Assembly (NCBI GenBank): GCA_944384585.1
Contig: CALWTY010000013.1
Coordinates: 1-49,322, forward strand
Direction of reading: 5' to 3'
Length of the DNA stretch: 49,322 nucleotides
Source of the DNA: an uncultured Clostridia bacterium
GTDB taxonomy: Bacteria > Bacillota > Clostridia > Oscillospirales > CAG-272
The notes beneath the pieces were generated by a model that did not search any database, was not told the DNA's origin, and was given only the letters and a program-made list of their open reading frames with translations. The position numbers and the translations under genes are program-made. Positions 8,049-16,531 of the stretch are shown here, piece after piece. The first letter of the stretch is position 1. The number at the start of each line of letters is the position of its first letter.

Positions 8049-8594
8049 ATGCGGATCGAGAAAAAAACGGCTGTGCCGATCGATAAAACCAAGGTTAAAA
8101 AAGTCTTTCGCGAAAAACTGATCACGGCGCTGATCGTCGCGCCCTCAATGGCGGTGCTGCTGCTCAGCGCCATCTATGCCCTATATGTCGAAAGCCTTCA
8201 GATGGGGCTTGATACCCCGATCCCCGTCATGATGTCCTGCCTTACCCTGCTTTCGCTGATTGCTTCCACGGTGCTGGCCACGGTGTATAAGCGGCGCTTT
8301 GCAGTAGCCTTTCTTGCGGTGGTCTTCCTCTGCTGCTTTCTCTGCTATCTGTCGTTTTTGGTTTCCGGCACGACCGATCTCTATGCCGACGGCTTTTTTG
8401 AAATGCTTATGCTGATTCTGGTGCTTCCTGTCTGGTCCTATATGCCGCTGTGTCTTGCCGCGGCGCCCGCGGCGGAGGGAATTGCCGCGCTGATCATCAC
8501 GGGCGTGCTGGCGCTTCTCAACCTCGGGGCGGGGATTGCCCTGACCGTCCCGAAGAAAAGGAGTCGGAGCGATGAAGGACAAGATCGCGGTTGA
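8049..8594 (+). CDS. Small integral membrane protein, unknown function
   Basis: The family is not recognised. The 181-aa protein has a basic N-terminus (about 24 residues) followed by four hydrophobic segments, at about residues 25-47, 58-78, 81-101 and 115-170 (the last could be two helices). Acidic and basic charges are almost absent from the core. It ends in a basic KKRSRSDEGQ tail. Its 3' end overlaps rnmV by 23 bases, suggesting co-translation with RNase M5. Nothing shows a substrate. Confidence 0.8.
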   Translation: MRIEKKTAVPIDKTKVKKVFREKLITALIVAPSMAVLLLSAIYALYVESLQMGLDTPIPVMMSCLTLLSLIASTVLATVYKRRFAVAFLAVVFLCCFLCYLSFLVSGTTDLYADGFFEMLMLILVLPVWSYMPLCLAAAPAAEGIAALIITGVLALLNLGAGIALTVPKKRSRSDEGQDRG

Positions 8595-9213
8595 CCGTCC
8601 CGTCATCGTCGAGGGGAAATACGACAGGATCCGGCTTGAATCGGTCATACGCGGCACGATCGTCACCACGGAGGGCTTCGGCCTCTTCCGCGACGGCGAG
8701 AAGCGGCGGTTCCTGAGGCGGTTGGCGGCGGAGAAGGGCGTGATCGTGCTGACCGACAGCGACGGCGGCGGCCTTGTGATCCGCAATTATATCAGCTCGG
8801 TGCTGCCGAAAGACAAGGTCATCCATCTGTATATCCCGGAGTGCCGCGGACGGGAGAAGCGGAAGCGCACGCCCTCCAGGGAGGGGCTTCTCGGAGTGGA
8901 GGGGATGTCGACGGAGCTTCTGACGGAGCTATTCCGCCCCTATGCGTCAACTGCGGAGCAGCCTGCGCGCCGCCTTCTCACCAAGGCGGAGTTATATGCC
9001 GACGGGCTGTCGGGAGGGGCGGGGAGCGCCGAACGGCGTAAAGCCCTCTGCCGTGCGGCGGGGCTTCCCTCCAATATCGGCGCGAACGCGCTCCTGGAGG
9101 CAATCAACCTGCTGTACGGCTACGACGGTTATCGGCGGCTGCTGCGGCAGACAGAGGACAAGCGAAAGGAAAACGCGGGCGGAGAGTCCGCGGAGCGGGA
9201 GCATGAAGGTTAG
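8572..9213 (+). CDS. rnmV: Ribonuclease M5
   Basis: This Toprim-domain endonuclease makes the final cuts that mature 5S rRNA in Bacillota. It is 213 aa. The Toprim glutamate is in PVIVEGKYDRIRLES, the DxD in VIVLTDSDGGGLVIRN. The IPECRGREKRKRTPSREGLL segment that follows is characteristic of RNase M5. The gene overlaps the membrane protein upstream and gtrA downstream (11 bases). The frequent partner rsmA/ksgA is not adjacent here. It ends in TAG, a stop rarely used in this window. Confidence 0.93.
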   Translation: MKDKIAVDRPVIVEGKYDRIRLESVIRGTIVTTEGFGLFRDGEKRRFLRRLAAEKGVIVLTDSDGGGLVIRNYISSVLPKDKVIHLYIPECRGREKRKRTPSREGLLGVEGMSTELLTELFRPYASTAEQPARRLLTKAELYADGLSGGAGSAERRKALCRAAGLPSNIGANALLEAINLLYGYDGYRRLLRQTEDKRKENAGGESAEREHEG

Positions 9214-9862
9214 GAATTTTTTCAGACATATGATGATCACGCTGAAAACACTCGTTTTCCGGGGGATCGAGCTGCTTCGGCGCTATGAGGAGCTGATCCG
9301 ATACGGGATCTTCGGCGTGCTGACCACGCTGGTGGATTTCGGTGCATATACCGTTCTCTGCGAGCTGCTGAAGATCAACGACGTGCTGTCAAACGCCCTT
9401 TCGTGGCTGCTGGCGGTCTTGTTCGCCTTTGTTACCAATAAGCTGTTCGTCTTCTCTTCAAAGGAACGGTCGGCAGCGGGGCTGGCCTATGAATTCGGAA
9501 CCTTTTTCGCCGCCCGCGCCTTTACCGGGCTGGTCTATATCGGCGGCTTCGCGCTGCTGGACCGGATGGGGGTCAACGGATATCTTTCCAAGGCGTTCCT
9601 TTCGGTCTTCAATATCGTCGTCAACTATATTTTCTCCAAGCTGGTGATCTTCCGGAAGAAAAAAGCGCCCTCCGGGAACACGGAACCGCAAACGGGGCGT
9701 CATCCCTCCGACGGGCAGGCGCCGAGGGTGAGAAACGGCGCGGTCATGATCGGCGGCTTCCGCGGGGAGGCCGACGATCCGGCGGCGGGGACGGCTTCGG
9801 ATCGGACGGAGAGCGCGCGGCAGAACGAACCGGAAGGGGAGAACAAGGGAGAAGAGGCCTGA
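9203..9862 (+). CDS. GtrA-family membrane protein with long hydrophilic tail
   Basis: GtrA proteins are four-helix membrane proteins, thought to flip or move polyprenyl-linked sugars in cell-surface polysaccharide synthesis. The core is residues 30-150: LIRYGIFGVLTTLVDFGAYT, then WLLAVLFAFVTNKLFVF, then two more helices ending LSVFNIVVNYIFSKLVIFRKKK. The family is usually 120-150 aa. This one has 219 aa because of an approximately 70-residue charged, low-complexity C-terminal tail. The ATG at 9203 overlaps the end of rnmV. Confidence 0.9.
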   Translation: MKVRNFFRHMMITLKTLVFRGIELLRRYEELIRYGIFGVLTTLVDFGAYTVLCELLKINDVLSNALSWLLAVLFAFVTNKLFVFSSKERSAAGLAYEFGTFFAARAFTGLVYIGGFALLDRMGVNGYLSKAFLSVFNIVVNYIFSKLVIFRKKKAPSGNTEPQTGRHPSDGQAPRVRNGAVMIGGFRGEADDPAAGTASDRTESARQNEPEGENKGEEA

Positions 9863-9955
9863 ACGATCTTATCCACCGGCGGCAGGCAGACCGGCTGTCA
9901 TGCGATCCCTGCCATCAAGTAAACCATCCGCTTCGGCGGGAAGGAGTGACGGAAT

Positions 9956-11419
9956 ATGAAGCATGATCAAGGACAAACGGCAAAGACCGCCGCAGAGGGT
10001 GGGGCGCTTCGGCTGAATTACATAAGAACCTTTCTCTGCGGCTTCGCATTCTTCGGGATATGCGCCTTTTGGCAGCTCTATGACAATATCATTACCCTGA
10101 TCCTCAAGTTCGATTTCGGAATGAGCGAGACGGCCTCGGGCTGGATCATGTCGCTTGACAATATCTTCGCGCTCTTCATGCTGCCGCTCTTCGGCTCGCT
10201 TTCCGACAAAACGAGAACACGGTTCGGGAAGCGGATGCCGTACATTGTCTTCGGAACACTGTTCGGCGCGGCGGCGTTCACGCTGATCCCCGTTGCGGGT
10301 GAGCTGAAGAACACCGTCTTCTTTTTCGCGGTGCTGTTCTGCGCCCTCACCGCCATGAGCGTTTATCGCTCGCCCGCGGTTTCGCTGATGCCCGATATCA
10401 CCCCCAAGCCGCTTCGCTCAAAGGCCAACGCCATCATCAACCTGATGGGAACCTTCGGCGGCCTTTCGGTTCTGGTGGCGGTCTCCCTGATGATGAAGAC
10501 GCAGTACTATGTCGAGTGCGTCGTTTCGGGGGTCAGAACCGAGCTGGCGAGCAGTTCGGCGGCGGAGTATTACTGCAGCGGCTGTCAGCAGACTCACCTC
10601 CTTTCGGAGCAGACCGCCGACAGCTATGTCCTGCAAATGGAGCATGGCAGCTTCTTCCCGCTCTTCCTCTTCACGGCGGCGATCATGGTGATATGCCTTG
10701 CGGCGCTGCTGCTGTTCATGCGGGAAAACCGATATACGGCCGAGAGGGAAGCGGTCGACCGGACGCTCGGAGATCGGGAGGAGATCACGGAGGAGGGAGA
10801 CGGAAAGCTCCGTCCGGAGGTCAGACGAAGCCTGATTTTCCTGCTGCTGTCGGTTGCCTTCTGGTTCATGGGCTATAATGCCGTCACGACGGCCTTTTCG
10901 AAATATGTCGTGTGGTATTGGGGACTGCCTGACGGCGGCTTTGCAAGCTGTCTGATGGTGGCGTTGGCGGCTGCCGCCGTCTCCTATGTTCCGATCGGCA
11001 TTCTGTCGGGTAAAATCGGGCGGAAAAAGACGATTCTGGCGGGGGCGGCGCTGCTGACGCTGATGTTTGCCTCGGCGTTCTTCTTCCGGAGCTATCATCC
11101 CGCGATCAATATCCTCTTCGTGCTGGTGGGGATCGCCTGGGCGGCCATTAACGTCAACTCCTATCCGATGGTGGTCGAGATGAGCAAGGGCAGCAATATC
11201 GGAAAGTATACGGGACTGTACTACACCTTCTCGATGGCGGCCCAGATTCTGACTCCGATCCTGTCGGGCTATCTGCTCGACATCAGCTATCAGACGCTGT
11301 TCCCCTATGCGGCGGCGTTTGCCGGCCTGTCCTTCGTCACGATGCTGTTTGTCCGCCACGGAGACTCCATCCCGACAACGAAAAAAACGATTCTTGAGAA
11401 TTACGAGGCGGATCTGTAA
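9956..11419 (+). CDS. MFS/GPH-like sugar transporter
   Basis: This is a 487-aa transporter with about 12 membrane helices. GSLSDKTRTRFGKRMPYI between helices 2 and 3 is the signature of SLC45/GPH-type sugar cotransporters. A second related loop (GILSGKIGRKK) follows the central helix break. Between the two halves lie a cysteine-containing loop (YYCSGCQQTHLL) and an acidic loop (GDREEITEEGD). The substrate is probably a sugar or glycoside but is not readable from sequence. The start is preceded by GGAAGGAG. The next gene begins three bases after the stop. Confidence 0.88.
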   Translation: MKHDQGQTAKTAAEGGALRLNYIRTFLCGFAFFGICAFWQLYDNIITLILKFDFGMSETASGWIMSLDNIFALFMLPLFGSLSDKTRTRFGKRMPYIVFGTLFGAAAFTLIPVAGELKNTVFFFAVLFCALTAMSVYRSPAVSLMPDITPKPLRSKANAIINLMGTFGGLSVLVAVSLMMKTQYYVECVVSGVRTELASSSAAEYYCSGCQQTHLLSEQTADSYVLQMEHGSFFPLFLFTAAIMVICLAALLLFMRENRYTAEREAVDRTLGDREEITEEGDGKLRPEVRRSLIFLLLSVAFWFMGYNAVTTAFSKYVVWYWGLPDGGFASCLMVALAAAAVSYVPIGILSGKIGRKKTILAGAALLTLMFASAFFFRSYHPAINILFVLVGIAWAAINVNSYPMVVEMSKGSNIGKYTGLYYTFSMAAQILTPILSGYLLDISYQTLFPYAAAFAGLSFVTMLFVRHGDSIPTTKKTILENYEADL

Positions 11420-11422
11420 TCG

Positions 11423-12259
11423 ATGAAAACTCTTTGGCTGATCATGGTGCCGGTCGCGCTTGCGCTGCTCTGGCTGTATCTGATTTTTCCCGGGAAGGGG
11501 AAGAAGGCCGCCGCCTTCCGCGGCTGTCGGATTGCCCATCGGGGGCTTCACGGAGGGGCGGTCATCGAGAATACGCTTCCTGCTTTTGCCGCCGCCGTCG
11601 AGGGCGGCTTCGGCATCGAGCTTGACGTGCAGCTCTCCTCCGACGGCGTCGCCGTCGTCTGTCACGACGCGGATCTGGAGCGGGTGTTCGGAATCGGGCG
11701 GGAGGTCGGCTCGATGACGGCAGGCGAGCTGCAGGAGATCGGCGTGCCCGCCCTGTCGGAGGTGCTGGCGCTGATTGACGGGCGAGTGCCCCTTGTCGTC
11801 GAGCTGAAGGGAGAGAATACCGACGTTTCGGTCTGCGTGAGGGCGGCGGCCCTCCTCGACGGCTATCGGGGGCTGTTTTGCGTTGAATCCTTCAATCCGT
11901 TCAATCTGCGGTGGTTCAAACGACATCGGCCGCAGGTGATCCGCGGACAGCTCTCCTCCCGGTTTCCCGGCAAGAAGCGGCCGGGACGCGCGATCCTCTG
12001 CTTTGTGCTGCGCCATCTGATCACGAATTTTCTCTGCCGTCCCGACTTTATTTCCTATGAGCATCGGTACGGAGGGGCGCTGTCGCTTCGCATCTGCGGG
12101 CGGCTCGGCGCGGATCGCTTCGCCTGGACGATCCCCTCGGAGGAGGAGGAGCGGGAGGCGGAACGGCAGGGCTTTACGGCTTTCATCTTCGAGGGCTACC
12201 TGCCGCAGCCGCATCGCTCCGACGCGGCCTCGGAGGAGATCTGCCCGCATAGCCGTTGA
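11423..12259 (+). CDS. Glycerophosphodiester phosphodiesterase family protein
   Basis: This enzyme splits glycerophosphodiesters into glycerol 3-phosphate and an alcohol. The 278-aa sequence begins with a membrane anchor (about residues 4-23) and continues with the TIM-barrel GDPD domain. Motifs: IAHRGLHGG, IENTLPAF, GIELDVQLSSDGVAVVCHDADLERV (metal-binding Glu and Asp plus catalytic His), VVELKGEN and FCVESFNP. It starts three bases after the transporter stop, so they share an mRNA and may act together on a secreted or membrane-associated glycerophospho-compound. Confidence 0.92.
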   Translation: MKTLWLIMVPVALALLWLYLIFPGKGKKAAAFRGCRIAHRGLHGGAVIENTLPAFAAAVEGGFGIELDVQLSSDGVAVVCHDADLERVFGIGREVGSMTAGELQEIGVPALSEVLALIDGRVPLVVELKGENTDVSVCVRAAALLDGYRGLFCVESFNPFNLRWFKRHRPQVIRGQLSSRFPGKKRPGRAILCFVLRHLITNFLCRPDFISYEHRYGGALSLRICGRLGADRFAWTIPSEEEEREAERQGFTAFIFEGYLPQPHRSDAASEEICPHSR

Positions 12260-12282
12260 GCGGGCGTCCGCTCGCGGATCAG

Positions 12283-12316
12283 AGCAGGAAACCCATACAG
12301 GGTCTTCCTGCTTTTC
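12283..12316 (+). terminator. Terminator after the glycerophosphodiesterase gene
   Basis: AGCAGGAA (12283-12290) pairs with TTCCTGCT (12305-12312) and is followed by a T-rich stretch. Confidence 0.75.
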
Positions 12317-12377
12317 TTATTTTTAAAATTCAATGAGTCACTGTCTGTCCGCTTGACTTCGCTCAAGGATCGGCAAG

Positions 12378-12414
12378 GCGGGGAAGCCGTCAAACGGCTT
12401 CCCCGCCCATTTTT
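12378..12414 (+). terminator. Strong second terminator between converging operons
   Basis: A perfect 13-bp stem, GCGGGGAAGCCGT (12378-12390) and ACGGCTTCCCCGC (12394-12406), with a 3-base loop is followed by CCATTTTT. It backs up the previous terminator where plus and minus transcription units converge. No T-run is present on the minus side. Confidence 0.8.
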
Positions 12415-12514
12415 GTTCCGAGGGAAGAAACGCTTCAGTTTTTCTTAAAGGAGCGATGAGGCATTTGCCTGCCTTGTCCGCCCGTTCTGCGCGGCGGGCG
12501 GTATCGGGCGGGGC

Positions 12515-13147
12515 TTAAGTAATGCGGTTGACCAACGCCACGGCTTTGGCGGTCATATCGCGGATTTCATCGAAACGCCCCGCGGCAAGGAGGGCCTCGC
12601 TCACCATGAACGAGCCGCCGCAGGCGACGACGGCGGGACAGGAGAGATAGCTTGCGAGATTGGATTCGTTGATCCCGCCGGTCGGAATGAAGCGAATCTG
12701 ACGATAGGGCGCAGAAAGCGCCATGGTTGCCTTGATACCGCCGAAGGTTTCGGCGGGGAAGAATTTAACGGTTCCGATCCCGAACTGCATGGCGCTCTCG
12801 ATCTCTGTGGGAGTGACGCAGCCGGGGACGATCGGGATGCCGTTCCCGGTACAGTAGCGCAGGACGGCGGGGTTCATGCCGGGCGTGACGATAAACTCTG
12901 CGCCTGCTGCCAGCGCCGCCTTGACCTGCTCCGTCGAGAGGATCGTGCCCGTCCCGACCAGCACCCCGGGGCATTTCTTTTTGATGCGGGAGATCGCTTC
13001 GGCGGCGCAGTCGGTGCGGAAGGTGATTTCCGCGACGGGAAGCCCGCCCTCCTCAAGGGAGGCGGCGAGCGGGACGGCCTTGGCGACGTCCTCGATCCGG
13101 ATGACCGGCAGAAGACGATGCCGTGCGATGGTTTGCATTGCGGTCAT
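12515..13147 (-). CDS. eda: KHG/KDPG aldolase
   Basis: This class I aldolase cleaves 2-keto-3-deoxy-6-phosphogluconate (and related substrates) to pyruvate and glyceraldehyde 3-phosphate. It is 210 aa, normal length. Motifs: LLPVIRIEDVAKAVPLA, GGLPVAEITFRTDCA (catalytic Glu), VLVGTGTILSTEQVKAA, FIVTPGMNPAVL, and TVKFFPAETFGGI with the Schiff-base lysine, then FIPTGGIN. Its ATG overlaps the previous stop (ATGA). It is the last gene of a five-gene minus-strand operon, so the operon probably feeds a 2-keto-3-deoxy sugar acid phosphate into glycolysis. Confidence 0.93.
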   Translation of the reverse strand: MTAMQTIARHRLLPVIRIEDVAKAVPLAASLEEGGLPVAEITFRTDCAAEAISRIKKKCPGVLVGTGTILSTEQVKAALAAGAEFIVTPGMNPAVLRYCTGNGIPIVPGCVTPTEIESAMQFGIGTVKFFPAETFGGIKATMALSAPYRQIRFIPTGGINESNLASYLSCPAVVACGGSFMVSEALLAAGRFDEIRDMTAKAVALVNRIT

Positions 13148-14145
13148 GACAGAAGCTCTCCTTTCTCATTGCGGCGGACAAGAACTTGGCGGTTGACGAT
13201 GTATTGGTCAAAGGCAGGGTCATTTCCGAGAATGCCGAAGAGGTTCGAGACCGACATCTCCGCCATGCCCCGTACCGCTTCCTCGGTGTGCGCGCCGCTG
13301 TGTGGGGTGACGATGACGTTGTCGAAATCGTAGAGCCGATGCGGTGAGGGCGGCTCGGTCTCGAAGGCATCAAGACCCATCCCCCAGATCTTGCCGTTTG
13401 CGACGAACTCGGCAGCGGCGTCGTTGTCGATCAGCCCGCCCCTTGCGGTATTGATCAGGATGACGCCGTCCCGCATTGCCTCGAGGCGCTGACGGTTGAT
13501 CATGTGATGGGTGGCATCGTTGTGGGGAACATGGAGCGAGATGACGTCGGCATCGGCCACCAGCTCGTCCGGGGTGCAGATCCGAACGCCGTTGGCTCTT
13601 GCCCACGCCTCGTCCGTAAAGGGATCGTAGGCGATGACGGTCATACCGAAGCCCTTGGCGAGGAGGGTGAGTGCTTTTCCGATTGCGCCGAGGCCGATGA
13701 TGCCGAGGGTCTTGCCGTAGAGCTGCTTGCCGTTCTCACGGCTCCAGCCGCCGTGCTTCAGCTCCGCGCTCAACGCGGGGATTTTTCTTGCGGCCGCCAG
13801 CATCAGCGCAAAGGCCAGCTCCGCCACCGATTGGGTGTTGGCGCCGGGCGTGTTGGTCACCGCGATTCCCAGCCGCCCCGCCGCTTCAAGATCAACCCGC
13901 TCGTAGCCGACGCCGTAGCGGGAGATGACCTTGAGGCGTGGCGCGTGCGCCAGCACCTTTTCTGTGATGCTGTCAAGTCCCGCAAGAACTCCGTCAATGT
14001 CCCCGACCAGCGGGATCAGCTCCTCTTCGGTCAGCGGTCTGCCGGCGGGATTGAGGACAAGCTCGGCTCTTTCTCCGAGCCGTTGAAGCATCGCGGAATT
14101 CCGGCAGAAGGAGGTGGGGATGACGAGAATTTTCGGCTTATTCAT
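13144..14145 (-). CDS. D-isomer 2-hydroxyacid dehydrogenase family protein
   Basis: This is a 333-aa NAD-dependent oxidoreductase of the phosphoglycerate/hydroxypyruvate dehydrogenase family. The NAD-binding loop is LGIIGLGAIGKALTLLA. The substrate-side motifs are SRYGVGYERVDLEAA, TPGANTQSVAELAFALML and VISLHVPHND. The catalytic Arg region is LINTARGGLIDNDA, and the His is in VIVTPHSGAHTEEA. No ACT domain is present, so it is not a standard SerA. The context of aldolase and sugar isomerase suggests oxidation or reduction of a sugar acid. It overlaps neighbours on both sides. Confidence 0.9.
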   Translation of the reverse strand: MNKPKILVIPTSFCRNSAMLQRLGERAELVLNPAGRPLTEEELIPLVGDIDGVLAGLDSITEKVLAHAPRLKVISRYGVGYERVDLEAAGRLGIAVTNTPGANTQSVAELAFALMLAAARKIPALSAELKHGGWSRENGKQLYGKTLGIIGLGAIGKALTLLAKGFGMTVIAYDPFTDEAWARANGVRICTPDELVADADVISLHVPHNDATHHMINRQRLEAMRDGVILINTARGGLIDNDAAAEFVANGKIWGMGLDAFETEPPSPHRLYDFDNVIVTPHSGAHTEEAVRGMAEMSVSNLFGILGNDPAFDQYIVNRQVLVRRNEKGELLS

Positions 14146-14737
14146 GGCATTCCTCCGCGCGCCAATTGGGATTATCGACGACGGCAGGCTTCCCGTCGAC
14201 CTCGAGAATCAGCTTGCGGAAGCCCTTGGTCTCGATCGTGCCGTAATTATGCCCCGCGTCGCCCCGGAAGACGAAGAAGGTGACAAGAGGCGTGCTTCCG
14301 GTATTGATGCTGCGGTGCGCGTAGCGCTCCGGGACGTAGAGTGCCTCGCCGGGGCGGAGCTTTGCGACCCTGACGTCGCCCTCCGGGTTTTCCATCATCA
14401 TATAACCCTCCCCCGACAGGCAGTAGTAGACCTCGGCGGTTGCGAGGATCGTGTGGAAGTGCCCCTTTGTCATGTGGTATTCCGCTCCGACCTTGCCGGG
14501 GTAGGTAATGCTGGTCCCGAAGGCAAGCTGCCCCGCCTCCTCGGGACATCCCGGCTCATAGAACTCATAGACGGTGCGGTCGCCTTCCGCCAGCGCATTC
14601 TCATAGGCTTCGGCGTCGCAGAACATCCCCTTCATCCGGGAGAGCATCCGCTTGGTGGACTCGCCCATGACCGACAGACCGGTCACGAAGTCAAAATCAA
14701 CCGAAAAGGGAAGAGAAAAATCAAATTTATCAGCCAT
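14138..14737 (-). CDS. Cupin-type (archaeal-type) glucose-6-phosphate isomerase family protein
   Basis: This is a 199-aa cupin phosphosugar isomerase of the family first described as the archaeal glucose-6-phosphate isomerase. The metal ligands are in YHMTKGHFHTILATAEVYY (two His, one Glu) and the later PERYAHRSIN. YEFYEPGCPEE and FGTSITYPGKVGAEY are typical family blocks. The ATG at 14737 is used because AAGGAG lies seven bases upstream. In a carbohydrate operon it could isomerise a phosphorylated or free sugar other than glucose 6-phosphate. It overlaps the dehydrogenase gene by eight bases. Confidence 0.87.
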   Translation of the reverse strand: MADKFDFSLPFSVDFDFVTGLSVMGESTKRMLSRMKGMFCDAEAYENALAEGDRTVYEFYEPGCPEEAGQLAFGTSITYPGKVGAEYHMTKGHFHTILATAEVYYCLSGEGYMMMENPEGDVRVAKLRPGEALYVPERYAHRSINTGSTPLVTFFVFRGDAGHNYGTIETKGFRKLILEVDGKPAVVDNPNWRAEECHE

Positions 14738-14752
14738 GCGCAAGCTCCTTCC

Positions 14753-15688
14753 TTATGCGCGTCCGCAGAGCTCTGCGGACTTTTGTTCGATGGCGGCAAA
14801 GAGAGCAGGGGTCAGATCGAGGTGGAAGACCTCCGCAATCACCTGCGTCCAGCCGTGGAGGAAGTAGATCCAGCCGTCCTCGACATAGAGACCGCGGGCT
14901 TCTTTCTGCTCCAGCGCCTGATGCAGGAAGCGGAGATCGCCGCGGTAGTTGAACTCCCATACGAGGCTTCCCTGCGGGAAGAGGCACTGATCGGAGAGGG
15001 GAGAGCCGGGGCGGTCCTTGCCGAGGCCGGTAGCGTTGATGATGAGGGAGTGTGGGGAGAGTGCAGAGAGGATTTTATCGGCCTGCTCCGCCTCCGGCGC
15101 GAGATAGTACTCGGTGTCGGCGTTGGGATTGATCTGACGGAACATTTCCTCAATGGCGGTCAGTCTGGCAGGCGAACGGTTGGAGACGATAAGGCGCTTC
15201 GGGAGCTTCTCCTGCTTCAGCAGATAGGAGCCGATGGAGATGGCGCTGCCCCCCGCGCCGAGGATATAGGCGTCGCCGCCCTTGTCCCAGAAGCCGTCAG
15301 GCAGAAAAGCCTCCAGCGCCAGCCCGCTCGTGATGGGATCCTTGGCGAAGCCCTCAAGCCGCCCGTCCTTCTTGGAAATGGAGGACAGCTCGGAAAACAT
15401 GACGGCATAGGGATCAAGGTACTCGAACCTGTCCTTCGCGGCGTGATAGAGATCGATCTTGTGGGTGGTGACGAGCGCGCCGAGGGAGAGGGGATCGTGC
15501 TTGATGAAGTCGACGACGGCGCGGTAGTCGTCGGGATCGGCGTGCAGCGGCAGATCGATGCCCTTGATCACGGCGTCAATGCCGAGTATCTTTGCCCAGT
15601 GGGGGAAGAGGGTCATGATGGAGGATTTGCCGGTGGTCACACCGATAAAATACATGGTCGGGGTTTTGGCGCTTTCGGGAAGCTTCAT
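14753..15688 (-). CDS. Shikimate dehydrogenase-like NAD(P)-dependent oxidoreductase
   Basis: This 311-aa protein has the two-domain shikimate/quinate dehydrogenase layout. The N-terminal substrate domain has YFIGVTTGKSSIMTLFPHW and GALVTTHKIDLYHA with the catalytic Lys region. The Rossmann domain has YILGAGGSAISIGSYLL and IVSNRSPARL, with IINATGLGKDRPGSPL near the active site. The N-terminal block differs from ordinary AroE, and no other aromatic-pathway genes are near. A catabolic role on a polyhydroxy acid in this operon is more likely. The start at 15688 has AAGGA upstream; an ATG at 15700 is in frame but lacks spacing. Confidence 0.8.
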   Translation of the reverse strand: MKLPESAKTPTMYFIGVTTGKSSIMTLFPHWAKILGIDAVIKGIDLPLHADPDDYRAVVDFIKHDPLSLGALVTTHKIDLYHAAKDRFEYLDPYAVMFSELSSISKKDGRLEGFAKDPITSGLALEAFLPDGFWDKGGDAYILGAGGSAISIGSYLLKQEKLPKRLIVSNRSPARLTAIEEMFRQINPNADTEYYLAPEAEQADKILSALSPHSLIINATGLGKDRPGSPLSDQCLFPQGSLVWEFNYRGDLRFLHQALEQKEARGLYVEDGWIYFLHGWTQVIAEVFHLDLTPALFAAIEQKSAELCGRA

Positions 15689-15750
15689 ATTCTTTTCCAT
15701 CCTTGTTTCAGAATTTTCGGGGACGATGCAGGATTTGCGGGGACGAGGCG

Positions 15751-16500
15751 TTATGTCGGGTCGCCGGACGGCGGCCTCTCTTTGTATTGCTGCGGCTTGA
15801 GCGCGAAGGAGAAGGCGGAGACGGGATTGACCTCGGTTATGAGACGGAGCCGCTCCTCCGCGATCCCTGCGCGGCGAAGCCTCGGGAGGAAGCACTCCCT
15901 GAGATAAGACAGCCCCGGCGCATCGGGATTGTTATAGGCGCGCAGTCGCTCCCTTGTGGTATCAAGCCCCGGCAGCAGGCGATGTCCGAGCCCCTCCGCG
16001 ATCAGGCGGGCGATGATCCGGCATTCCGTATCGTCGGAGTGATATTTGGGACGGGCGATGGTGTCATATTCGAGAAACGCCCCCTGCGAGGCGGCGGCGA
16101 TATGCAGCGAAAGATCGTAAACGGCTCGGTCGCAGCGACAGAGGATCATCGATTCCGCCGCAACACCGAGGTCGGTATAGAATGCGAGACGCGACAACGG
16201 GTTGACCCCGCGGTCGATATGGCAGAGAACGGGGGCGTTTGTCAGAAGGGAGGCACGGGTGGCGGCGGTATGGAGGAGACGGCTGTGTCCGCTCATCGGC
16301 TCCGCCTCGGCGGCAGCCTTGATCAGACCGCAGCGCCGGTTTCGGATGTCGCGGCAGAAGCACCCGGTCAGCTCCTCCTCCGACAGGGAGAAAACGGGGC
16401 AGTCGTCGGGCGCTCCCCGTTTGATCCAGAGATGCTCGTGGCAATGGGAAAAGATCGCGGGCGGGGAGATATCGGCAAGAACCGTGCGGATGCTTTTCAT
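15751..16500 (-). CDS. Phosphotriesterase-like protein, internally deleted
   Basis: Phosphotriesterase-like proteins are metal-dependent TIM-barrel hydrolases that often open lactones. This copy keeps the H-x-H pair (IFSHCHEHL, residues 17-24), a likely carboxylated lysine (RRCGLIKAAA, Lys61), the next His (VLCHIDRG) and the final Asp (LLPGLDTTRERL). The lysine is about 80 residues too close to the H-x-H motif, so strands 2-3 of the barrel appear missing. The expected second His reads Arg (ILCRCDRA). At 249 aa it is shorter than the usual 300-330. It opens the five-gene operon. It may be inactive or altered. Confidence 0.72.
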   Translation of the reverse strand: MKSIRTVLADISPPAIFSHCHEHLWIKRGAPDDCPVFSLSEEELTGCFCRDIRNRRCGLIKAAAEAEPMSGHSRLLHTAATRASLLTNAPVLCHIDRGVNPLSRLAFYTDLGVAAESMILCRCDRAVYDLSLHIAAASQGAFLEYDTIARPKYHSDDTECRIIARLIAEGLGHRLLPGLDTTRERLRAYNNPDAPGLSYLRECFLPRLRRAGIAEERLRLITEVNPVSAFSFALKPQQYKERPPSGDPT

Positions 16501-16531
16501 CGGCTGTTCTCCTTTTCTGAAATTCAATACT

